Of a DNA stretch of 64,000 nt, positions 1 to 7,326 are shown piece by piece. Position 1 is the stretch's first letter; each line of letters begins with the position of its first letter. This DNA comes from Ferrimonas balearica (GTDB lineage Bacteria; Pseudomonadota; Gammaproteobacteria; Enterobacterales; Shewanellaceae), in assembly GCF_019802055.1 (NCBI RefSeq), contig NZ_JAHVHW010000006.1, positions 1 to 64,000 of the forward strand, read 5' to 3'. A program made the position numbers and the translations under genes. The notes under the pieces were generated by a model. The model had not been told where the DNA came from. It did no database searches and was given only the letters and a program-made list of their open reading frames with translations.

Positions 1-120
1 GCTACTCAATGAATACTGAATTAACTTGGTGTCACTCAGTAGCATCGAGAAAATGATGATTTCTCAACACTGCGTGAGTGCCCACACAGATTGTCTGACT
101 AATTGTTAAAGAGCGTTGCC
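1..120 (-). promoter_or_regulatory. rRNA operon leader with boxA antiterminator
   Basis: Read on the minus strand, this stretch carries a boxA element (CGCTCTTTAACA, 104-115) followed by AATTAGTCAGACAATCTG and TGTGGGCACTC, almost identical to the E. coli 16S leader between boxA and mature 16S rRNA. Transcription therefore runs leftwards and the 16S gene should begin just beyond position 1. BoxA recruits the Nus antitermination complex and the flanking sequence takes part in the RNase III stem around 16S. No part of the mature 16S sequence is visible inside the window. Confidence 0.88.
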
Positions 121-139
121 TCATCAAGGCAGGAGGCGC

Positions 140-167
140 ATTCTACGCTTTCCTCCGTCATCGTCAA
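140..167 (-). promoter_or_regulatory. rRNA operon promoter P2 (sigma-70)
   Basis: On the minus strand TTGACG (162-167) and TAGAAT (140-145) are separated by 16 bases and followed by the GC-rich discriminator GCGCCTCC. That combination is typical of growth-rate and ppGpp-controlled rRNA promoters. It lies about 25 bases upstream of boxA and reads toward the 16S gene off the left edge. Confidence 0.8.
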
Positions 168-277
168 GGGTGTTTTTCAACTTTCCTTTCCGACCGTCGA
201 AGTTTTAACCAGGAGCCTTTCTGGCTCTTGGTGGCTCAGCGCTTTGTTTCCCGCTGTGCCCCGTCGACAGGAAGCGC

Positions 278-305
278 ATTATAGGGCCGGATTCGGCGGC
301 GGCAA
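278..305 (-). promoter_or_regulatory. rRNA operon promoter P1 (sigma-70)
   Basis: On the minus strand TTGCCG (300-305) and a perfect TATAAT (278-283) are spaced 16 bases apart and followed by GCGCTTCC, again an rrn-type discriminator. An AT-rich run just upstream (310-325) resembles an UP element. With the second promoter 138 bases downstream this gives the usual tandem P1-P2 layout of gammaproteobacterial rRNA operons. Confidence 0.8.
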
Positions 306-383
306 GGGGAAATTTCAAAAAAATTGCCGACTGCGCAAAGACACAGCAAAGCGACAGGTTATCCCGTGGTTATCCACAGAAAA

Positions 384-420
384 GGCCCTGAAACCGGACT
401 TTTGGGTCCATTTCAGGGCC
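384..420 (-). terminator. Rho-independent terminator after the barrel gene
   Basis: A 10-base-pair stem (GGCCCTGAAA with TTTCAGGGCC) is followed on the minus strand by TTTTCT. It lies directly after the stop codon of the outer-membrane barrel gene and separates that gene from the rRNA promoters. Confidence 0.85.
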
Positions 421-442
421 TCTATATATAAGAAGGGATACC

Positions 443-1207
443 TCAGAAGTGGAGGACGCCGTGGATATAAGCCCCTTCAATATCGAAGTCAGCGGTCAGG
501 TCACCCACATCCTTTTCATCCAGGTCCATTGAAAGTACCCGATAGCCCACCTCGATACCCAGGTCGACTGCCACCAGGCCAAAGGTCCATCCCAGACTGA
601 CTTGGTAATCCAGGAAACTGGAACTGGAGTAGCCAATGCCCTGCACCGATGCGGCGGCATACAGACCAGTAAGGGGCAGATCAACACGACCGGCACCATA
701 TAGAAGTGGTACCCATTCGTTAAATGACTCGGACGCCTCACCGGCACCGCTGCCCAGCAGGGCATATTGCACATCGGTAGAAACATCCAGATTACGAGCG
801 GTCACGCCCAGGTCGAGATCAAAACCGGTATCCCACAGCTCGTAATAGAGGGTGACATCGGTGTGCTGGTAGTCCAATGAGGTCGCGGTTGTGGCACCGG
901 CCGGAATGGTGACGCCGCCAAAGGTGAAGTCACGGCTGATGCTGCCACTGCCATCGGTATCAAAGCTGAGGGCAGCGACCCGAACATTAGGCAGTAAAGG
1001 AACGGGGTGTTCGAACGCGATGTAAGCCTGGTAGCCAATGTCCTTATCGCTCAGACCCAGATCCTTCTCAATATCTACCGGGTCGGAACCCAAGGTACCG
1101 CTGGTACTCGCTTGAAAGGCGCCGCCTCCCGCATAGATCCCCAGCACGTCTGCCTGTGCAGGCAGGGTCATCGCGGCCATCAGACTCGCGAACATCCATC
1201 GCTTCAT
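443..1207 (-). CDS. Outer-membrane beta-barrel protein, TIGR04219-like
   Basis: This 254-residue protein begins with a Sec signal peptide (MKRWMFASLMAAMTLPAQA, cleaved near residue 19) and then shows alternating hydrophobic and polar beta-strand segments ending in an aromatic residue (VLHF). That pattern is typical of barrels inserted by the BAM complex. The overall pattern and length resemble the TIGR04219 family, whose function is not known to me. The start ATG is preceded by an AAGGAAGC-type ribosome binding site. It stands alone, reads toward the rRNA operon and ends in a strong terminator. Membership of the family is judged by eye, so function is left open. Confidence 0.7.
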   Translation of the reverse strand: MKRWMFASLMAAMTLPAQADVLGIYAGGGAFQASTSGTLGSDPVDIEKDLGLSDKDIGYQAYIAFEHPVPLLPNVRVAALSFDTDGSGSISRDFTFGGVTIPAGATTATSLDYQHTDVTLYYELWDTGFDLDLGVTARNLDVSTDVQYALLGSGAGEASESFNEWVPLLYGAGRVDLPLTGLYAAASVQGIGYSSSSFLDYQVSLGWTFGLVAVDLGIEVGYRVLSMDLDEKDVGDLTADFDIEGAYIHGVLHF

Positions 1208-1391
1208 CGTTGCTTCCTTGTATCAGTTCGAATGCACCACCGACTCGGTGACACGCCGATATTACAAAAGTTTCACTACAACATCACTGCGGCATGAGCG
1301 GCCCTAAACTTAAGTCCTGTGATCGCGAGGGGTGTTCACCTGCGGTCGAGTGGTCTAGATTGACTCCATCCCATTCCGAGAAGGACTGACT

Positions 1392-2150
1392 ATGAGCACT
1401 GTATTTCACCTGGCTCTGACCCAACCCATGCTGGAGGGCGCCACTCTTGCCATCGTTCCTGGTGATCCGGAGCGGGTTGAGCGAATCGCCAACCTGATGG
1501 ACAACCCCAAACACCTCGCCAGCACTCGAGAATTCACCAGTTACCTCGCCCACCTGGATGGCCACCCCGTGGTTATCTGCTCCACCGGGATTGGCGGCCC
1601 CTCAACCTCGATTGCCGTTGAGGAACTCGCCCAGTTGGGTATTCGTACCTTCCTTCGTATTGGCACTACCGGTGCCATCCAGCCTGATATCGATGTGGGC
1701 AGCCTGATCGTGACCACCGGTTCTGTGCGTCTGGATGGTGCCAGCGGCCACTTTGCGCCGATGGAGTACCCTGCGGTTGCCAACTTTGATTGCACCCAGG
1801 CACTGGTGGAAGCGGCCAAGACCCAACCCGCTCCCCTGCGTACTGGTATCACTGCCAGTTCCGATACCTTCTACCCCGGGCAGGAGCGTTATGACACTTA
1901 CTCCGGCCGAGTCACCAAAAGGTTCCAGGGATCCATGGAGGAGTGGCAAGCCCTGGGGGTACTCAATTACGAGATGGAGTCGGCCACGCTGTTGACCATG
2001 TGTGCCGCGCTTGGACTTCGCGCAGGCTGCGTCGCCGGGGTTATCGTCAATCGCCATCAGCAGGAGATCCCCAGCGCCGAGCAGATGAAGCAAACGGAGC
2101 AGGTGGCCATCGCCACGGTGGTTGAAGGCGCTCGTCGACTGTTGGCCTGA
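1392..2150 (+). CDS. udp: Uridine phosphorylase
   Basis: Udp reversibly splits uridine with phosphate into uracil and ribose 1-phosphate in the cytoplasm, the main step of uridine salvage. The 252-residue sequence follows the E. coli enzyme nearly throughout: the phosphate loop [12 protein letters not shown] (residues 23-34), STGIGGPS (64-71), the active-site stretch [10 protein letters not shown], the uracil-specific QERYDTYSG and the ribose-binding [16 protein letters not shown] precedes the ATG by 7 bases. The gene has its own upstream region and ends at a terminator, so it is probably monocistronic. In E. coli udp is controlled by CytR and CRP; I see only a CRP half-site (TGTGATC, about 1318-1324) here. 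Confidence 0.97.
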   Translation: MSTVFHLALTQPMLEGATLAIVPGDPERVERIANLMDNPKHLASTREFTSYLAHLDGHPVVICSTGIGGPSTSIAVEELAQLGIRTFLRIGTTGAIQPDIDVGSLIVTTGSVRLDGASGHFAPMEYPAVANFDCTQALVEAAKTQPAPLRTGITASSDTFYPGQERYDTYSGRVTKRFQGSMEEWQALGVLNYEMESATLLTMCAALGLRAGCVAGVIVNRHQQEIPSAEQMKQTEQVAIATVVEGARRLLA

Positions 2151-2160
2151 GCCCAAACGC

Positions 2161-2190
2161 AAAAAAGGCGCCTTAAGGGCGCCTTTTTTT
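2161..2190. terminator. Bidirectional Rho-independent terminator
   Basis: AAAAAAGGCGCC-TTAA-GGGCGCCTTTTTTT forms a GC stem flanked by A and T runs. It can therefore end udp on the plus strand and the 30-residue membrane-protein gene on the minus strand. Confidence 0.9.
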
Positions 2191-2203
2191 GTTTCTGTTG
2201 ACC

Positions 2204-2296
2204 TTAGAAGGCCTGAACAATCACGTACAGAAACACGCTCATACTGCCGAATACGGCAGCGACAATTCCGTCCATGCGGCTGTTTTTCTTACTCAT
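2204..2296 (-). CDS. 30-residue single-pass membrane protein
   Basis: This short frame encodes MSKKNSRMDGIVAAVFGSMS followed by VFLYVIVQAF. The N-terminus is positively charged (SKKNSR) and about 20 hydrophobic residues follow, the layout of a bacterial small membrane protein with its N-terminus inside. AAAGGA lies 6 bases before the ATG. On the same strand there is a perfect -10 box (TATAAT, 2345-2350) with a plausible -35 (TTTTAC), and a strong terminator follows the stop. That complete transcription unit is the main reason to believe it is real. I do not recognise the family; E. coli YnhF has similar size but no evident sequence match. Confidence 0.68.
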   Translation of the reverse strand: MSKKNSRMDGIVAAVFGSMSVFLYVIVQAF

Positions 2297-2344
2297 GGCT
2301 TGTCCTTTTACTGCAGGTGAGCCGCAGAGCGGCATTGGCTTCCG

Positions 2345-2372
2345 ATTATATAGAGGCCCCTGTGGGGTAAAA
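2345..2372 (-). promoter_or_regulatory. Sigma-70 promoter of the 30-residue protein gene
   Basis: TTTTAC (2367-2372) and TATAAT (2345-2350) on the minus strand are spaced 16 bases apart. Transcription would begin near 2338, giving a leader of about 42 bases before the ATG at 2296. Confidence 0.55.
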
Positions 2373-2416
2373 GGAAAACCGGTCAGGACGGTGTGGATCT
2401 TTTAACCGGATCACGC

Positions 2417-2692
2417 TTAGTCGAGGGCGGCTTTTAGCTCAGCTTTATGCTGGTACGCCCACTCTGCATTGAGGCCTCCCCAAGCCTGGATCTCATAGTA
2501 GCCATCGTTGTGACGCACCCCATCCTCAATAAACTGAACCTGCACGCCAAGACCAGGCAGGGCTTTGAGAATGTCCTGAATGGTTCGCCGGGGCCATCCA
2601 AGATGACGGATCAGGGTTGGGACCGAAGGGCGATCCAGCTCTTCAATAGCCAGCAGTAACAACAGGCGGCGGCAAAAGGTGGGGTTTAGCAT
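2417..2692 (-). CDS. Small winged-helix DNA-binding protein
   Basis: The 91-residue protein has an N-terminal helix-turn-helix: FCRRLLLLLAIEELDRPSVP, then TLIRHLGWPRRTIQDILKAL, where PRRTIQDIL looks like the recognition helix. A short beta-wing region (VQVQFIEDG, GYYEIQAWG) follows. This is the size and shape of small DUF-type transcriptional regulators in Shewanella, Vibrio and Pseudomonas, whose targets are mostly unknown. No effector domain is present. It is separated from the heat-shock gene by that gene's terminator, so it is probably transcribed alone. Function beyond DNA binding cannot be deduced. Confidence 0.65.
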   Translation of the reverse strand: MLNPTFCRRLLLLLAIEELDRPSVPTLIRHLGWPRRTIQDILKALPGLGVQVQFIEDGVRHNDGYYEIQAWGGLNAEWAYQHKAELKAALD

Positions 2693-2744
2693 GGACGATC
2701 CTTCTCCAAGTGGTGGGCTGACACCATACCGAAATGAATCGGTT

Positions 2745-2772
2745 AAAAAAAGTGCGCACCGTAGTGCGCACT
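2745..2772 (-). terminator. Rho-independent terminator after the heat-shock gene
   Basis: On the minus strand AGTGCGCAC-TACG-GTGCGCACT is followed by a run of T. It lies 17 bases after the heat-shock gene stop codon. Confidence 0.88.
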
Positions 2773-2788
2773 GGGATGATCACATTTG

Positions 2789-3256
2789 TCACGATCCGAA
2801 CTGGATCTTAATCGGGCGCTGTTGCAGTTTCACCGCATCAGATTTGGGGATTTCAACGGTTAATACCCCCTTCTCGTAGTGCGCCCGAATCGCCTCCGGA
2901 TCACGAACGGCAAAGGGCAATGTCAAGGTCCTTTGGTAGCTGCCAAAATGCCGCTCTGTAACGTGATAATCCGATTTTTCATCGGCCTTTTCCGACTCCC
3001 TTGTGGCCTTCAGTGTCAGTCTGTCTCCCAGGCAGACCAGTTCGATATCCTTTTCGCTCAGGCCGGGCAGGTCAGCCTTGAGCACCAGCTTGTCCTCCTC
3101 CTCCTTAAGATCCACTGCAGGCATCAAGGGTTCCTCCCCCTCACCCCACAGCGGTAGCCAATCCCTGTCCCAGCGCTCAAACAGGCTGGGCAGGCGCTGT
3201 GCAAAGCGACCAAAGGGATGGTCAGGACCCGTTCCAACCGGATACCGTCTTGCCAT
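2789..3256 (-). CDS. Small heat-shock protein, Hsp20/alpha-crystallin family
   Basis: Hsp20 proteins form oligomers that hold unfolding proteins in a refoldable state without using ATP. This 155-residue protein has a variable Arg-rich N-terminus, then the alpha-crystallin domain (about residues 45-140) opening with MPAVDLKEEEDKLVLKADLP and containing GLSEKDIELVCLGDRLTLKA, and the signature ERHFGSYQRTLTLPFAV with HYEKGVLTVEIPK. A longer frame begins at 3340. I chose the ATG at 3256 because GGAGGT lies 6 bases upstream and because 3340 falls inside the neighbouring terminator. A CCCCGAT element upstream faintly resembles a sigma-32 -10 box, but no good -35 accompanies it. Confidence 0.92.
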   Translation of the reverse strand: MARRYPVGTGPDHPFGRFAQRLPSLFERWDRDWLPLWGEGEEPLMPAVDLKEEEDKLVLKADLPGLSEKDIELVCLGDRLTLKATRESEKADEKSDYHVTERHFGSYQRTLTLPFAVRDPEAIRAHYEKGVLTVEIPKSDAVKLQQRPIKIQFGS

Positions 3257-3335
3257 AGCGCACCTCCAACTGTTGTGAGGCCTTATATAAGGATATGTCG
3301 ATACATCGGGGACGCCCTTTTCACGGTTGACCAGG

Positions 3336-3365
3336 ATCAAAAAGCCCGGCGATTTTGCCGGGCTT
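3336..3365 (-). terminator. Rho-independent terminator of the yiaW-yiaV operon
   Basis: AAGCCCGGC-GATTTT-GCCGGGCTT, followed by TTTTT on the minus strand, sits 18 bases after the HlyD-family gene. Confidence 0.88.
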
Positions 3366-3382
3366 CGAATCAGCGGCGGAAC

Positions 3383-4378
3383 TCAGTGCTCAAGGAACAG
3401 GTAGTTCTGCCAGCTCTTCATCCTTAGCAGCACGCGACGAATGATCGAAACGTGGGTGAACTTGTCGGAATAGACCGCAATCTCGGCATGGGCGCCATCA
3501 GGCAGATCCAGATCCGAGATGTCATCAAGCAGCGCCACTTCGACAAAGGCGCGTCCACGGCGGACCAACAGATCGGAACTGAGCAGGGTGCCGGAGGCCT
3601 GGATCTGGCCCTCAGCAATATTGGGCAGCACCTGACTGACCTGGGCTTTGAACACCTGGCCCGGTATCGCCTCAAAAATCACTTCCGCCTCGTAGCCTTC
3701 GCGAAGTCGCAACAGGGACTTCTGGTTAAAGGCCCCAACAAAGCGATCATCACCATGGTTGATGAACACCATCACCGGTCGCAACGGCAACGGGACGGCC
3801 ATCATGCCGGGACGCAGCGCCACCTGGGTGACATAACCGTCCTCCGGTGCACGAACCACGGTTTCCGCCAGATCAACCTGGGCTTTATCCAGCATCGCCT
3901 TGGTTCTCTGTACCTGTGCTTCCGCAGACAGGTAAAGCTGACGCCGGTTATCCAGTTCCAGTTCGGTAAAGGCACCGCCCCGCTTAAACCCCTCTTCATA
4001 GCGTTTGAAGGCGGCCAGGGTCCGATCCCGCTCTGACTTTGCAGCATCCATCTCCGCGAGATAGCGCTCCACCTCGTCCCGGTAACGGGCGTCATCAATG
4101 CGGAACAGGACATCCCCTTTTTTCAGCGGTTGATTCGGCTGAACGGGCACCTCGACCACAATCCCTCTAACAGAAGGCACGATGGGGGTGGCGACATACA
4201 CCTGACGGGCAAGCGGGGTAAAGGGGTGGTTGTAGTTCATCAGCAGCAGAAGCGCGCCAACCAGCACGATGCCGCCCAGTACCGCCGTCGGTACTGTCCA
4301 CTTATTCAGAGGGATGTTGAAAACTTTGAAGATCCCTACGCACAGCGCGGCATAGGTAAGAATCAGCAGAAGATCCAT
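3383..4378 (-). CDS. yiaV: HlyD-family membrane fusion protein, YiaV-like
   Basis: The 331-residue protein has two hydrophobic segments at the N-terminus (about 2-20 and 30-50), then a biotinyl-lipoyl-like half-domain (VRGIVVEVPVQPNQPLKKGDV, about 68-88), a helical hairpin (about 95-165) and the second lipoyl half (VVRAPEDGYVTQVALRPG). This is the order of periplasmic adaptor proteins of export pumps. The partner is the DUF3302 protein YiaW encoded just upstream with an ATGA-type overlap at 4378, the same pairing as in E. coli yiaW-yiaV. No separate pump gene is adjacent. YiaV/YiaW substrates are not established, so the substrate is left open. Confidence 0.85.
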   Translation of the reverse strand: MDLLLILTYAALCVGIFKVFNIPLNKWTVPTAVLGGIVLVGALLLLMNYNHPFTPLARQVYVATPIVPSVRGIVVEVPVQPNQPLKKGDVLFRIDDARYRDEVERYLAEMDAAKSERDRTLAAFKRYEEGFKRGGAFTELELDNRRQLYLSAEAQVQRTKAMLDKAQVDLAETVVRAPEDGYVTQVALRPGMMAVPLPLRPVMVFINHGDDRFVGAFNQKSLLRLREGYEAEVIFEAIPGQVFKAQVSQVLPNIAEGQIQASGTLLSSDLLVRRGRAFVEVALLDDISDLDLPDGAHAEIAVYSDKFTHVSIIRRVLLRMKSWQNYLFLEH

Positions 4379-4749
4379 CAGTCGCCTCCCTGGCTGCGTT
4401 GGAATTCGGCTTTCAACTGCGCCAGTTCACTGCGCAGTTCCGCCACCTGGCGTTCCAGTTCGGTTTCCCTGTCCTCAAGCACCGTTTCCCGCCGCTCGAG
4501 GGCCTCCTGGCGCTGGATAAAGCCCCAGCCACGCTCAGAGCGGTAAAGGGTTGCCCAGATCCAAAGGAAGGGCCAGATGGCGTGAAGGGTAAACAGGCTG
4601 ACCCAGCCAGCAACGTGAATCGCATCCTGATGGGGATGGTCCCGGTGCTTGGCTATCTCATAGGGGATGTCGTGGATGGCGATGATGCCGTAAAACAGCA
4701 CCAGCACCACAAACACCAGCAACCCCAAAGCGAAGTAGTCCAGAAACAT
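4378..4749 (-). CDS. yiaW: DUF3302 inner-membrane protein YiaW
   Basis: This 123-residue protein matches E. coli YiaW along its first 80 residues: MFLDYFALGLLVFVVLVLFY is a membrane segment, IHDIPYEIAKHRDHPH is a conserved loop and AIHVAGWVSLFTLHAIWPFL a second membrane segment, followed by WIWATLYRSERGWG. The last 40 residues form a charged coiled coil (heptads of ERRE, LEDRETELERQ) that is longer than in E. coli. It overlaps the start of yiaV and is the first gene of a two-gene operon. It probably forms a membrane unit with YiaV; the transported substrate is unknown. Confidence 0.88.
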   Translation of the reverse strand: MFLDYFALGLLVFVVLVLFYGIIAIHDIPYEIAKHRDHPHQDAIHVAGWVSLFTLHAIWPFLWIWATLYRSERGWGFIQRQEALERRETVLEDRETELERQVAELRSELAQLKAEFQRSQGGD

Positions 4750-4796
4750 CGGTAGCTCCTTTTCCGATGAAGAATAGCCCCACTTTGCACGACTGT

Positions 4797-5642
4797 TCAG
4801 CTCAGATCCAGATCTCGCCCTTCTTTCAACAGATTACGCACTTCCAGAAGCAAATCGCGATTCTCGTTGTGCTCGTTCCAGGCGCAAAACACCTGACGCT
4901 CCACAGTCGGCTCATCTTCCACTAACTGCAAGCGCCCGTCCTGGATCAGCGGTGCAGCGCGATCTTCCGGCAGATAAGCACTGCCGCCACAGCTGAGCAG
5001 GAATCGCAGGGCGATGTGGCTGGTGCTGACCCGCAATACCGGTCGTGGCGTCGGCCCACTCTGACGAGCCAAACGAATATCGAAGGCGGTACCCCAGTCC
5101 ACATGCACATAGTCATTCATAGTGCCATCTTCGGCGGTGGTCACCGGCAGCAAACGAACACAGGGCAACTCCTCAATGGTCAGCCCCTCCGCTTTTGGCG
5201 GATCAAACATCACCGCCAGATCGAGGGTGCGCTCCAGCAGTTGCCGGGTCAGTTGGGCTGATGGCAAGGACTCGGCTCGCATCGCCAATGACGGCATGGC
5301 CCTGCGGATCCGCGGCAACGCATCACTTAACACCCCATCCCAGATATTGGCCGTGCCACCAATGGCCAACTGGTTGTGCTGATCCTCACCCAGTGCCACT
5401 TCAAGACGCGCCCGTTCCAGGTTGCTCAAAATCGCTTCAGCGTGAGGCAGAAGGCGTTCCCCCGCGGCGGTCAGCGTCAACTGGCTGCGTTGGCGAGCAA
5501 ACAGGGCCACTCCCAGGTTCTGCTCCAGCTGTCGGATGCGGAAACTGACTGCGGACTGGGTTAGGTAGAGGTTCTCCGCCGCGCGGCTGAAGCGCCCCGC
5601 CTTGTAGACCTCCATAAAGGTTTTAAGAAGCTCGGTATCCAT
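4797..5642 (-). CDS. hdfR: LysR-family regulator HdfR
   Basis: The 281-residue protein has the LysR winged helix-turn-helix at the N-terminus (MDTELLKTFMEVYKAGRFSR, then AAENLYLTQSAVSFRIRQLE), nearly identical to E. coli HdfR, and a periplasmic-binding-type effector domain (about 90-270). In E. coli HdfR represses flhDC and activates gltBD, and its gene is divergent from maoP. Here it is divergent from a RimK-like ligase gene with maoP following, so the locus is conserved with one insertion. LysR proteins usually control the divergent gene, which makes the ligase a natural target; that is inference. Ends at 4797, close to yiaW with no visible terminator. Confidence 0.87.
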   Translation of the reverse strand: MDTELLKTFMEVYKAGRFSRAAENLYLTQSAVSFRIRQLEQNLGVALFARQRSQLTLTAAGERLLPHAEAILSNLERARLEVALGEDQHNQLAIGGTANIWDGVLSDALPRIRRAMPSLAMRAESLPSAQLTRQLLERTLDLAVMFDPPKAEGLTIEELPCVRLLPVTTAEDGTMNDYVHVDWGTAFDIRLARQSGPTPRPVLRVSTSHIALRFLLSCGGSAYLPEDRAAPLIQDGRLQLVEDEPTVERQVFCAWNEHNENRDLLLEVRNLLKEGRDLDLS

Positions 5643-5676
5643 AGTTTTGTTTTAGCTCAACGCAAAAATTTTTCGC

Positions 5677-5704
5677 TTTGGCCTTTGGCCACGGGCCCTA
5701 TACT
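5677..5704 (+). promoter_or_regulatory. Possible sigma-70 promoter of the RimK-like gene
   Basis: TTTGGC (5677-5682) and TATACT (5699-5704) are spaced 16 bases apart in the hdfR/RimK intergenic region. The -35 is poor. An AT palindrome (GCAAAAATTTTTCGC, near 5662-5676) abuts it and could be a regulator site. Confidence 0.35.
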
Positions 5705-5796
5705 AGCCGCCCCCCAAACCGGCGGGCCAGCATCGAGTCGATATTTATAGTAAGACTTTGATAATAAACAACTTAACTTTTACTGGAGATCACCCC

Positions 5797-6738
5797 ATGC
5801 GCGGCTGGATCATCTACAAAGATTGCGCCAATCTGCTGAAGCCCGAGCGCTACGAAATTGACCGCTTTATGGAAGAAGCCGCCAAGCAGAATATCCAACT
5901 GGAAGTTTACGCCCCGGAAGACTTTGACCTGGAGGTCACTCAAGGTGGCGACCGTAGCATTCTGCTGCATGGGGAGCGAGTCTCTCTGCCCGACTTTGTG
6001 CTGCCCCGCATGGGTTCCAGCACCACCTACTTTGCCCTGGCTCTGATCCGTCATCTGGAGCGGCTGGGCGTTTACGTGGTGAACCAGTCACACAGCATTG
6101 AGGCAGTAAAGGACAAGTTGTTTACCCAACAGATCCTGGCCCAGGAAAACCTGCCGACCCCGAACACCATGCTGGTGAAGTTCCCGGTTGATGTTGATCT
6201 GGTCAAGAAATCTCTGGGCTTCCCGGTGGTGATCAAAACCCTGTCCGGCACCCAGGGCAGTGGTGTGTTCCTCTCCAAGGACGCCAGCGAGTTCAACGAC
6301 CTGATGCAGCTTATCGAAGCCACCGCACAGAACGCCAACATCATTCTGCAGGAGTTTATCAAAGCCTCCCATGGCCGCGATCTCCGCGTGTTCACCATTG
6401 GTGGCCGCGCCGTAGCCTGCTTTGAGCGCATCGCCAAAGACGGTGACTTCAAAGCCAACTACAGCAACGGCGGCAGCCTGAAGCCGGCAGAGATGACCCC
6501 GGAAATCGAGTGGCTGGCCACTCAGTGCTCCCGCGCCGTCGGTCTGGACGTTGCCGGTATCGATCTGCTGTTCGATAAAGACCACTTCAAGATCTGCGAA
6601 GCCAACTCTTCCCCAGGCTTTGAGGGACTGGAAAAAGTGGTGGATATCAACATCCCCCAGGAGATCTTCCACTTCATCCGGATCCGTCTGGGCCTGTTCG
6701 ATAATCCGACCAAATCTCAGAAAAACTCTGCGGCATAA
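5797..6738 (+). CDS. RimK-family ATP-grasp glutamate ligase
   Basis: RimK-type enzymes use ATP to add glutamate through peptide bonds to a C-terminus; E. coli RimK modifies ribosomal protein S6. The 313-residue protein has the family's N-terminal domain, then the ATP-grasp fold: SIEAVKDKLFTQQILAQENL, the nucleotide-binding VVIKTLSGTQGSGV, LQEFI, GRDLRVFTIGG and the metal-binding ICEANSSPGF near the end. A frame open from a TTG at 5758 exists; I use the ATG at 5797 because GGAG lies 8 bases upstream. It lies between hdfR and maoP, which are direct neighbours in E. coli. The substrate is unknown; MaoP, with its acidic tail, is one possible target. Confidence 0.85.
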   Translation: MRGWIIYKDCANLLKPERYEIDRFMEEAAKQNIQLEVYAPEDFDLEVTQGGDRSILLHGERVSLPDFVLPRMGSSTTYFALALIRHLERLGVYVVNQSHSIEAVKDKLFTQQILAQENLPTPNTMLVKFPVDVDLVKKSLGFPVVIKTLSGTQGSGVFLSKDASEFNDLMQLIEATAQNANIILQEFIKASHGRDLRVFTIGGRAVACFERIAKDGDFKANYSNGGSLKPAEMTPEIEWLATQCSRAVGLDVAGIDLLFDKDHFKICEANSSPGFEGLEKVVDINIPQEIFHFIRIRLGLFDNPTKSQKNSAA

Positions 6739-6844
6739 AGGTTGTTTGCGGGAAACCAAAAAATATTTTGTTTTAGCTGTCACCTGGCTCTCATATAACT
6801 TTGCCAGCGTGACGCTAACTCTGATTCATTGAGGCTAAAAACAC

Positions 6845-7198
6845 ATGACAGCAAGTCAAAGCTTTAGCACTGAGCAAAAATTCTTTGATAACCGTCATTT
6901 CCCCCGCGGATTCCGTCGTAGCGGTACCTTTACCATTACCGAAGCGGACCTGCTGGAACGCCACGGCCAGGCCATGGTGGCCCTGTCCAACGGCACCCGT
7001 CCGCCCCAGACCGACGACGAAATCCACTTCGTTGAGTTTGTTCAGGGCAAGGTAGAGGGTTGCACGCCCCTGGAGCGACTCTGGGCCAAGTACCTGAAAG
7101 CCAGTCAGGGCAAACGTCTTATCACCATCAGCGGTACCCCCCGAGGCACCAATGATGACAGTGACGACAACAGCAGCAGCGACGACCTCGACGACTGA
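6845..7198 (+). CDS. maoP: DUF413 protein MaoP, macrodomain Ori organiser
   Basis: The 117-residue protein matches E. coli MaoP (YifE): FFDNRHFPRGFRRSGTFTI, LLERHG, FVEFVQGKVEG and LERLWAKYL are conserved. In E. coli MaoP acts with the site maoS to organise the Ori macrodomain of the chromosome. The C-terminus here is a striking low-complexity acidic tail (GTNDDSDDNSSSDDLDD) that E. coli carries in shorter form. The gene follows the RimK-like ligase by 106 bases and ends at a terminator. I cannot identify a maoS element because its consensus is not something I can recall reliably. Confidence 0.9.
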   Translation: MTASQSFSTEQKFFDNRHFPRGFRRSGTFTITEADLLERHGQAMVALSNGTRPPQTDDEIHFVEFVQGKVEGCTPLERLWAKYLKASQGKRLITISGTPRGTNDDSDDNSSSDDLDD

Positions 7199-7207
7199 TC
7201 TGCGATC

Positions 7208-7235
7208 CACGCCACCATTTCAGGTGGCGTGTTTA
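7208..7235 (+). terminator. Rho-independent terminator after maoP
   Basis: CACGCCACC-ATTTCA-GGTGGCGTG followed by TTTATAT lies 10 bases after the maoP stop codon. Confidence 0.8.
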
Positions 7236-7326
7236 TATCAGCCCTCAAAACAGTGACTTCCTCTCATGACAGGCCTCGGGTCTGATGGCAAACTGTGCAC
7301 ATAACTGAAACGGACTTTCAACCCAG

